NCBI GenBank assembly: GCA_023429275.1
Contig: JAEYWB010000058.1
Coordinates: 1 to 13,476 of the forward strand
DNA length: 13,476 nucleotides
Origin: Planctomycetota bacterium
GTDB lineage: Bacteria > Planctomycetota > Planctomycetia > Planctomycetales > Planctomycetaceae
Direction: 5' to 3'
Shown here piece by piece: positions 8,301 through 13,476 of the stretch; within the stretch, counting starts at the first letter, position 1; each line of letters opens with the position of its first letter. The translations under genes were made by a program, and so were the position numbers. The notes under the pieces were generated by a model that saw only the letters and a list, made by a program, of their open reading frames with translations, did no database searches and was not told the DNA's origin.

Positions 8301-10284
8301 GCCAGGTAGTCCCTTCAGGGCCGGTGAAGGCTCCGTCCCGTTCGAGTTCGTGATTGAGAAGCCGGGCCAGCTGGCGGGTCTCTTCGAACAGCAGCAGGAG
8401 ATCGATCTCCGTCTGCTGGAGGCTCGTGTCGTCGGGCTCATCCCGGAACTCTTCCTTCTGGTCTGTCAGTGACGGGGGCCGGAACCGCGACTCGTCGATC
8501 CCCTGAGAATACGCGTTCATGAGAAGACTGCGGCGCGTCTCGGCGGATCCGGCCTGCGTGTTCTCGATCGGTAGCCGCTGCGCGGCCCACCAGGCCATGT
8601 CGGGAAGTTCGGCGAGGAGCCGAGAATGGAGGCGGTGAGCCTCCGCCAGCACGCGGACCGTCTCCTGGTGCCGCCGAAGCGCGGTGCCGGCCGCATTCCG
8701 GGAGGCGCCCGAACGCTCGAGCTCCTCGGTGCCGCCGACGAAGAGGAGGTCTTCCGCCATGCGGCGGTCGCGGTCGATGTCGGTGATGGCGGTCCCGGTC
8801 CAGAGCCGCGACCGGTAACTGTGCCAGGAGGCATTTTCCGCCTCGAGCCGCTGCTGCGCCGCGGCATCCATGACGCTCTTCGGCAGGCCGGTCGGTGCGA
8901 AACTGCCGAAGACGGCCCGCATCTGCCGCTCGGCCAGGGGAGGCTCGGTCTCCGGCACGGTACCGGCCGGAGCCTCCGGGGTCGCCCCGCGTGCGAGACT
9001 GGCCGCGACGAACCGGAACGCGCCGAGGTCCGGACGGCGCGATGCCTCCGCCTCCTCGAGGTCGCGAACCGCCTTCTCCGCGGCGAGAAGGTGAGGCTCC
9101 ATCCCTTCGGGCTGCCCCGCCAGACGCCACTGCTCGGCCCGCCGGAGATGCTCCTGGAGTTGCCGCCAGAGGATCGGCTGCCACTGTTCCGGTTCCCGGG
9201 CGGCCCATTTGTCCCGGGCCTCCCAGACCGCTTCGAGCTGCCGGAGCGTCGTCCCCTCGATCGCCCTGGGGGCTTCGAGCCTCGGGGGGACCGCCTTGGC
9301 ACGGACCTCGCCGACGACCGTCGCGAGCATCGCCTCCCGCGACCCGGAGGCGACGAGAAGCCGCGGATGCTGTCCGCGGAGGTCCCGGTTCTGTGAGACC
9401 CAGTGGTGCGTGTGCGTCCGGACGTAGTCGTCGAGCTCGGCCAGCGTGACGCGGAAGTCGCGGGGCTGTCCCCCGCTGCCGTCCGCTTCGCCGGCGAGGG
9501 CCCGAATGAGAAAGTGTCCGAAGACCGACTGGCCGAGGCCGGGGGTCGTCCAGCTCACTTCCCCCGGGGCGGCGGAGGTCAGCACGGCGAGGTTAGGGAT
9601 CGGCGGGATCTGTTCACTGTGGACCGCCGCGGATGCGGTTCCGACATCGTCGCTCAACCCGATGGAGGGCCGCAGGAACTGTCCCCACCGCCAGTCGATC
9701 GGACCCCGCGCGATGTCGATCGCAAGGATCTTCCGCTGCTCTTTCGGAAGCGATGCGAGGTAGCCCCACACTCGCGCCAGCGGGATCGCCCCTTCGATCT
9801 CGTCGGGGCCGGAGTCGATCGAGTAGAGGACCACTCCCGTCGCGGTTTCCCCGGCGAGCGCCGTCACATAGAGGAACTGCACACCGCGGGACGAGGCCGC
9901 GCGAGCAGGCTGACCCGCCGTCGATCCAGGCTTCCCCGCGAGGACTTCCGAAAGGCCCGCGGCCCCGAACTTCTCCCGGAACGCCTCCCGGTCCTGCTGG
10001 GCGAAAGGATGCGGCGGAAGCCCCGCGTCGTTGTAGGGAGCCGGCGCGAGGATCGAGTAGCGCGTCTGCGTGCAGCCGGGGACGAAAATGAGAAAGACGA
10101 AGAGCGCGATCGCTCCGAGGCCGATCGCGGCGGAGAAGAGGCTGAGGAAGCCTCGCACCCAGCGGGAACGGACCGGCCAGGTCTGGGCCGGACCGCTTCC
10201 CGGCTTGCGCCAGGAGCGAGCGCCCCCCGCCCCCCGGGCGGAGCCCGCCGATCCTCGCCACGAGGGACCAGATCCGGACGACAT
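5386..10284 (-). CDS. Membrane-anchored pseudo-caspase / helical / vWA protein
   Basis: Complete, 1632 residues from ATG at 10284, with GGAG 12 bases upstream. The frame stays open upstream to 10782, but that part is Arg/Pro-rich and overlaps the TssM-like gene by over 400 bases. Residues 1-43 are Gly/Ser/Arg-rich and a membrane helix spans about 45-68, placing the rest outside the cytoplasm. Residues about 75-325 resemble a caspase-like (peptidase C14) domain, with NLAVLTSAAPGEVSW, LGQSVFGHFLIRALAGEAD and VTLAELDDYV. The His segment reads FLYVTALAG instead of a GHG-type motif and the Cys segment reads LAIDIARG instead of D-A-C-R, so both catalytic residues are absent. Residues about 330-950 are a long helical region I cannot assign. 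Residues about 1085-1320 are a vWA domain with full metal site: DCSLS (Asp1100, Ser1102, Ser1104), Thr1217 and Asp1244. The remaining 300 residues are beta-rich. It probably acts as an adhesion or assembly scaffold in the periplasm. The vWA call is firm; the caspase fold is inferred. Confidence 0.9.
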   Translation of the reverse strand: MSSGSGPSWRGSAGSARGAGGARSWRKPGSGPAQTWPVRSRWVRGFLSLFSAAIGLGAIALFVFLIFVPGCTQTRYSILAPAPYNDAGLPPHPFAQQDREAFREKFGAAGLSEVLAGKPGSTAGQPARAASSRGVQFLYVTALAGETATGVVLYSIDSGPDEIEGAIPLARVWGYLASLPKEQRKILAIDIARGPIDWRWGQFLRPSIGLSDDVGTASAAVHSEQIPPIPNLAVLTSAAPGEVSWTTPGLGQSVFGHFLIRALAGEADGSGGQPRDFRVTLAELDDYVRTHTHHWVSQNRDLRGQHPRLLVASGSREAMLATVVGEVRAKAVPPRLEAPRAIEGTTLRQLEAVWEARDKWAAREPEQWQPILWRQLQEHLRRAEQWRLAGQPEGMEPHLLAAEKAVRDLEEAEASRRPDLGAFRFVAASLARGATPEAPAGTVPETEPPLAERQMRAVFGSFAPTGLPKSVMDAAAQQRLEAENASWHSYRSRLWTGTAITDIDRDRRMAEDLLFVGGTEELERSGASRNAAGTALRRHQETVRVLAEAHRLHSRLLAELPDMAWWAAQRLPIENTQAGSAETRRSLLMNAYSQGIDESRFRPPSLTDQKEEFRDEPDDTSLQQTEIDLLLLFEETRQLARLLNHELERDGAFTGPEGTTWLEEIKALVPSLNDPERGIGALQGRLSRHAQGLIGSAASDTATSPQAGIEQGQAQYFHWLRLRNALQWSGLSAETRRGLFADLEQSDRILQVNAQKVPVGAAAEWNGDDRTGVDGCWQSLWALQSLSLGADDAAMHERWVTWKNAVVDPRKQVALLTQLGEGVRRELRERVDRAQPVPASSDSMPAVLRTLVRAEHAGRTLHGDDACLFSIERDPVRRRRDFDLGALCVLQAERYIEDFWGTVKPSDREPWYVQAAEQCLRAAGRQSDRLSLAPLKRAIDDAAARLAARQTARLRIVPPKGVVDLGLVAQRDAQIATEANEQIPPGVFSLWLQEPAQDERANGAATLAFVPKGRRSVTASAPEVGFSIRKERAAAASECATIGIRPRLLFRGRFWDEQDDLLMVDPCPPDSIEEQYRPPSPFGQIVVSGADRRDTLLMLDCSLSMAEKFKGNETRFQVGKRALIEAIQALHSGPALRDEKEPHIVGFMAYGHRARARKDPTQTDVNLDWTDPVPGTITAGDGWKNDFEIFVRPGRLVGDQYDRIMKQIQRLQPYGNTPLLGSILLAAQSLIDQKRGGVIVAICDGSFNDEYRDKDNPGVRYQAVRELLSNHKELSLHIVAFGVEQQDDIEALSTLAAEANGKFHEAPTGAKLAETIEKVMKARPYEVARRSPPGEAVSRELKVPVEKLSPGRYEVTFPGLGPFPARIDGGERLELDLDFPGLRLVQRRPPPQLFTRVRDTSPLGPAEPTRFGYLKANLDREKGTASLELSLDRDDRLGMIDRPAEIRIEVVPQGTTAPLSRLWRLAPDQSIPVWQMELRNWPVEKMPEVRASWKMTRTEPDQQWPLGIAVKEPQRVTIPDWPEGSLTMTAEHQPGRVLVKLQANDGAGEGNIADVRVELGSRSQVESRFRPGEFGWKSRFYRMQRQIIYDFEIGDAFEPADARIAVTSRTSLDREARTLESPLFIEKWDKEQ

Positions 10285-10349
10285 GATGCTTCGATTCTCC
10301 GAACAGTCAGTGAGTGCGAGGAGCGACGTCTTTCCGTGCCGGGGCTCCG

Positions 10350-12041
10350 TCAACCGGTGGCGATGGCCGAGGCCCGTTCCCAGATCCGCCAGGCGAGCCA
10401 GGTGTCGGCCGCGAGGACCGCGAGTGTCAGCAGCGACAGGACGAACGTGAGTGCGAGACGGCGGCGGTCGCGCGATCGCCACTCGGGAAGCCAGGCGACG
10501 TCGTTCTGTTCGCTCATCAGCCGCTGCATGACGCCGTGGACGAACCCCTGGTGGCCGGCGTCGCTCCCCGTCGCGACGAAGTACCAGCCGGTGAGCCGCA
10601 CGGGGAGCCGCAGCTTGAGGCCGCCGACGCTCGTCCGAAGCTCCTTCGCAACCCGGTCGCGGCGCGCCGACAGGGCGCAGAGGAACTGGTAGAGCTGGCG
10701 GTTCTGCGGGCTGGCGAGGTTCCTGGCGAACTCGGCATACACCCAGTCGCGGAACCACTGCATCCCGCGCTCGACGACCCATTGCGAGCTCTTCTCGTCG
10801 ATCGGGAGTCCGGCGGGATACCGCGAGCCGGCCCGCGAGTCCTTGAAGCGGGGATCGAGCTCCCGCCCCCGCTCGATGAAGTGGGCGAGTCCCGTGACGT
10901 CTTCGAGGCCGGAATGCAGGCAGACGACCGGAAACTGGAGATGCAGAGTGTCGTGGAGCGTTTCGAGGTCCTGGGCGGCCGCCCCGAAGAGAGGCTCGAA
11001 CGCCGGGCTCTGCGTCCAGCGGAGCGGGACCACCTGGAGGATGCCGTTCAGCGGGCAGTACTGCCCCCGCTCGAGGACCAGCCGCTCGCAGAAGTAGCGG
11101 AGCCGGCGGCGATTGAGACGGAGGTCTTCCTGGCTCAGCTTCTCGGGAACCATGTGCGCAGGAGCCGAGGCAGCGGGCGCAGACATCCCTGCTGCGGCGA
11201 TGTCGCCGGGACGCATCGTCTCGCCGAACCGCCCTGCCCCTGGGGGCGGCATCGTCGCGCCGGCGATGGCCCCCGGCGCGAGGGTCGCTCCCGCCGCGGA
11301 GGCGACCGCCCGCTGGATCTGATCGGGACGGCGGGTCTGCTCGCCGACCGCGGACTGGATCTGGCCGGGACGGAGCGTCGCTTGCGCTCCGGCACTCGCC
11401 CCCGAGCGGGCCGGTGACCCGGCGCGGGCGGAGGCGGTCTGGCGGATCTGCCGCGACATCGCGCCGACGTCATTGAGACAGATGAACAGGGCTTCATCGC
11501 AGGCGTGAAACGAGAGCGCCGACGTCCGGGGATCGTCCGAGGCGCCGCTGACCTTCCAGGTGAGCCGGGCACTTTCGAAGAGGCTCTTCTGCTGCTGCTG
11601 CGTCGCTCCGCTGATGAGGAACAGCGGAAGCCACTGGATATCGAACCCTTCCCGGGCGAGTGCGTCGAGCCCCGCCTCCCACGCGGCGTCGATGTCCTCG
11701 AACTCCGAGACGTCGCGCGCCAGGAAGAGCTGGATCGCGGCGATCAGCAGCCGGATGAAGAGGTACAGCAGAACGAACTGGATCGCGACATAGAACCGCT
11801 GCACGAACCAGTTCGAGATCGGAACGCTCGACTCGGGAACGAGCCGCGGGCCGTACCACGCCAGGGCCCCCGTGATGGCGAGGATGACGACGTAGTGAAT
11901 CACCACGTAGACCGCGGGCGAGAACCGGCCGGCCTTGGGAATGAGCCCGAACAGGACCCCGACCCACCGCAGGAGCGTGCGAAGCACCTGGTGAGTGGAG
12001 ATCAGGAACCTTGTCAGGCTGAAAAAGGACTGCAACGCCAT
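10350..12041 (-). CDS. TssM/IcmF-like membrane pseudo-GTPase lacking the periplasmic half
   Basis: Complete, 563 residues. ATG at 12041 is preceded by GGAG seven bases upstream; a TTG at 12074 has no ribosome site. Membrane helices lie at about 43-64 and 83-106, with a third at 528-550 and only 13 residues after it. TssM shares this plan: two helices, a cytoplasmic GTPase-like domain, a third helix, then a large periplasmic domain that is missing here. Segments lining up in order are WLPLFLISG (137-145; TssM LPWYLVIG), DEALFI (182-187; DEAVLL), PLNGILQV (330-337; PINGVLVT), FPVVCLHS (370-377; PVYVLFTK), and PVRLTGWYFVATGSDAG (480-496; the 'RLRGVYFTSATQEG' region). The Walker A equivalent is GATQQQQKS, the Walker B Asp is Cys188, and T-K-x-D reads S-G-L-E, so nucleotide binding is unlikely. 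Residues about 201-298 are a low-complexity linker with TLRP-type repeats. It probably anchors an inner-membrane complex. The family call was made by eye. Confidence 0.8.
   Translation of the reverse strand: MALQSFFSLTRFLISTHQVLRTLLRWVGVLFGLIPKAGRFSPAVYVVIHYVVILAITGALAWYGPRLVPESSVPISNWFVQRFYVAIQFVLLYLFIRLLIAAIQLFLARDVSEFEDIDAAWEAGLDALAREGFDIQWLPLFLISGATQQQQKSLFESARLTWKVSGASDDPRTSALSFHACDEALFICLNDVGAMSRQIRQTASARAGSPARSGASAGAQATLRPGQIQSAVGEQTRRPDQIQRAVASAAGATLAPGAIAGATMPPPGAGRFGETMRPGDIAAAGMSAPAASAPAHMVPEKLSQEDLRLNRRRLRYFCERLVLERGQYCPLNGILQVVPLRWTQSPAFEPLFGAAAQDLETLHDTLHLQFPVVCLHSGLEDVTGLAHFIERGRELDPRFKDSRAGSRYPAGLPIDEKSSQWVVERGMQWFRDWVYAEFARNLASPQNRQLYQFLCALSARRDRVAKELRTSVGGLKLRLPVRLTGWYFVATGSDAGHQGFVHGVMQRLMSEQNDVAWLPEWRSRDRRRLALTFVLSLLTLAVLAADTWLAWRIWERASAIATG
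11187..11381 (-). repeat. TLRP-type repeats in the TssM-like linker
   Basis: Residues about 221-285 of the TssM-like protein hold four copies of a motif T-[LMR]-[RA]-P-x-x-I: TLRPGQI (Thr222), TRRPDQI (Thr236), TLAPGAI (Thr253) and TMRPGDI (Thr275). A fifth, broken copy is TMPPP (Thr263). The spacing is irregular (10-17 residues). At DNA level the first two copies share most bases (CGTCCCGRYCAGATCCAG). The segment is an insertion between the Walker B equivalent and the PLNG segment and is rich in Ala, Gly and Pro, hence probably disordered. Confidence 0.7.
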
Positions 12042-12048
12042 GGAGGAA

Positions 12049-12069
12049 CTCCGGCGGAGAACGTCCGCC
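12049..12069 (-). promoter_or_regulatory. Hairpin abutting the ribosome binding site of the TssM-like gene
   Basis: On the minus strand GGCGGA-CGTTC-TCCGCC (12053-12069) is a perfect six-base-pair stem with a five-base loop. It is followed at once by GGAG (12049-12052), the ribosome site that sets the start at 12041. It fills most of the 43-base gap after the upstream gene's stop. There is no U-run, so it is more likely to affect translation, coupling or RNA processing than termination. Confidence 0.4.
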
Positions 12070-12084
12070 AACAACTCTGCGAAC

Positions 12085-13476
12085 CTATTGCTTCACCCCG
12101 AGAAGAGGGACGCTGACGGTCGTCGTTTCACTGACCTTCACGTCCACCTTCGCTTCACCCGCCTCTTTCTGGCCGATCACGGCATAGTTCACCTTGGCGG
12201 CAATGGTGTACTGCCCCGGTTTCAACTCGGAAAACGTGACGCTCCCGGCGGAGGTCTCTTCGAACCGGGTGTCGGGCCCGGTGACCTGGATCGTCGCCTT
12301 CCCTCCCCGGTTGAGTCTCAGCTGAACGACAAGCGTTCCCGTCGTTGCGGCCTTCGGGACGGGAGGCGGAGGGGGATTGAACAGCATGACCGAGTAGCTT
12401 TTCGTGGCGACCGAGCCGACCCCGTTCCGGGCCTGCACGATCAGCCTCCACATCTCGTCGTTCTTCTGAACCTTCGGCAGCTTCTTCTTGAGGATCACGA
12501 CCGGCCAGGAGAACCGCGGATTGTCGAGCCCGACAAGCGTCTGCCGGTCGAGCGCCTCCTCGTCCTCCTGGAGGACCTTGTCTCCATTGAGATCGAACCC
12601 GAAGACGAGATTCTGAATCCCGGATTCGAGATCGACCGCCTCGATCCGCAGCGGCAGGTCCTTGTCGGTTGAGCGCGGTTCGGTCGAAAGTCCCTTGACC
12701 GTCACGTCGGGAACGGCGTCGTCGTCGATCGCAAACCGCATCGTCGCCCGGGCGAGCGGTTCACCCGGCACCGAGGATCGCGTCAGCTCCGCCTGGACCT
12801 GGAATCGCCCGGACAGACCGCGGATGTCCTCCGGCGGAATGACCATCTCGTAGTCGCCGGCGGAAGTCCGCAGGCTCCAGGCTCCCCCCTTGACCCCGCT
12901 GAGGAGGACCCGCCGCTCGAGGGAGGAAAAGAGCCGCCACGCATGCCGCAAGGGGGTCGCTTCGACTCCCGACTCCGACTCCCGGACCACCTGGTACGAG
13001 AGCGTCCAGTTGCCCGCCGATTCGTCCGAGCGGTCGAGTTCGGTGGCGTCGACCTGGAACTGGAGGTGAAGAGGCTCCTTCCCCTTGCGGATGATCGGTT
13101 CGAGCCTCGGCGGGGCCTTCGGATCGTCCGGCGGGAGAATGAGGCGGACGCCGAGCTGCGGGGGCTGGCCGGTCACGCTCGCGATATTGGACTGCGGGTC
13201 GATGCTCCACCGGTAGGAGTGCGGCAGGCCGGCCGCGTCGAGCGAGAGAACCCAGTCCCGGTCGCGGACCTGGTCCGACCAGTCTTTCGGCAGGGCGAAC
13301 GAAAGCGTCAGCTTCTGACCCGGTCCGACTGGGCCCCCGAGCGTGTAGTCGGTGAGGGTCCGTTGGAGTGCCGGCGGGAGGACCAGTTCGACGGGAATCT
13401 TCGCAGGGAGCAGGACGTCGCTCGCCGCTGCGGGAAGTCGCTCGAGCTCCAGCGTGAAGCGGTCATCGCGGATGAC
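12085..13476 (-). CDS. Beta-rich, probably periplasmic protein (C-terminal part)
   Basis: The last 463 codons and a TAG stop (12085-12087) are present. The frame is open to the right edge, so the start lies outside; the GTG at 13176 is internal. I do not recognise the family. The visible part alternates short hydrophobic and polar strands throughout, as in tandem Ig-like or beta-sandwich domains, with no membrane helix. It includes an EF-hand-like loop, DLNGDKVLQEDE (12559-12594), with acidic or amide residues at positions 1, 3, 5 and 12. The last 85 residues or so (from TTGTLVVQLRL, through LKPGQYTIAAKV) resemble the small beta-sandwiches of PEGA or carboxypeptidase-regulatory type. The gene is 43 bases upstream of the TssM-like gene on the same strand and is probably in its operon. 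A surface or periplasmic structural role fits the neighbours, but the export signal is not visible and the function is unknown. Confidence 0.85.
   Translation of the reverse strand, partial: VIRDDRFTLELERLPAAASDVLLPAKIPVELVLPPALQRTLTDYTLGGPVGPGQKLTLSFALPKDWSDQVRDRDWVLSLDAAGLPHSYRWSIDPQSNIASVTGQPPQLGVRLILPPDDPKAPPRLEPIIRKGKEPLHLQFQVDATELDRSDESAGNWTLSYQVVRESESGVEATPLRHAWRLFSSLERRVLLSGVKGGAWSLRTSAGDYEMVIPPEDIRGLSGRFQVQAELTRSSVPGEPLARATMRFAIDDDAVPDVTVKGLSTEPRSTDKDLPLRIEAVDLESGIQNLVFGFDLNGDKVLQEDEEALDRQTLVGLDNPRFSWPVVILKKKLPKVQKNDEMWRLIVQARNGVGSVATKSYSVMLFNPPPPPVPKAATTGTLVVQLRLNRGGKATIQVTGPDTRFEETSAGSVTFSELKPGQYTIAAKVNYAVIGQKEAGEAKVDVKVSETTTVSVPLLGVKQ

Noticed and set aside
10069..10080. Lipoprotein cleavage site at VPGC after the membrane segment of the vWA protein
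   Set aside because: The 43-residue N-terminal region before the hydrophobic segment is far longer than in usual lipoprotein signals; a membrane anchor is more likely, though a lipobox is not fully excluded.
10285..10782. 166-residue N-terminal extension of the vWA protein
   Set aside because: It overlaps the TssM-like gene, is Arg/Pro-rich with no domain, and ATG at 10284 has an upstream GGAG and gives a sensible short N-terminus before the membrane helix.
12042..12074. TTG start adding 11 residues to the TssM-like protein
   Set aside because: No ribosome site precedes it; ATG at 12041 has GGAG at seven bases.
12085..13176. GTG at 13176 as the start of the beta-rich protein
   Set aside because: The frame is open and of the same character up to the right edge, so the GTG is internal.
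1..13476. A complete type VI secretion cluster
   Set aside because: Only the TssM-like protein and analogues of the regulatory parts are present; no tube, sheath, baseplate, TssL, TssJ or ClpV gene is found.

Overview
The window is a high-GC stretch in which all five recognisable genes read on the minus strand, so the gene order is from the right edge to the left edge. Large exported WD40 proteins, a membrane Ser/Thr kinase fused to a formylglycine-generating-enzyme (FGE) fold, and long proteins of a caspase-like fold or vWA domain suggest a member of the Planctomycetota. That assignment rests on gene style only; there is no rRNA or other marker here.

Layout from right to left: (1) 13476-12085, the C-terminal 463 residues of a beta-rich, probably periplasmic protein that continues beyond the right edge. 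(2) 12041-10350, a three-helix membrane protein that matches the cytoplasmic half of the type VI secretion protein TssM/IcmF, with all nucleotide-binding motifs degenerate and the usual periplasmic half missing. (3) 10284-5386, a 1632-residue single-pass membrane protein with an apparently catalytically dead caspase-like domain, a long helical region, a vWA domain with an intact metal site and a beta-rich tail. (4) 5120-2676, an intact Hanks-type Ser/Thr kinase with one membrane helix and a periplasmic Ig-like plus FGE-fold region. (5) 2425 to beyond position 1, an exported WD40-repeat protein with a PDZ-like domain and a module typical of WD40/caspase proteins. Genes 1-3 are close together (gaps of 43 and 65 bases) and probably form an operon. 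Genes 4 and 5 follow gaps of 265 and 250 bases that hold candidate RNA hairpins and a promoter/operator. No stretch over 300 bases lacks a gene.

Predicted topology brings the system together at the inner membrane. The kinase domain and the TssM-like pseudo-GTPase face the cytoplasm. The FGE fold, pseudo-caspase, vWA, WD40/PDZ and beta-rich domains face the periplasm. Kinase, FGE-fold, vWA and TssM parts also occur together in the threonine-phosphorylation branch of type VI secretion (PpkA, TagR, TssM), but no sheath, tube, baseplate, TssL, TssJ or ClpV gene is seen here. The main hypothesis is a kinase-controlled, envelope-spanning assembly built on a TssM-derived pseudo-GTPase. A TLRP-type motif repeated in the TssM-like linker and present once beside the kinase membrane helix may link the two.
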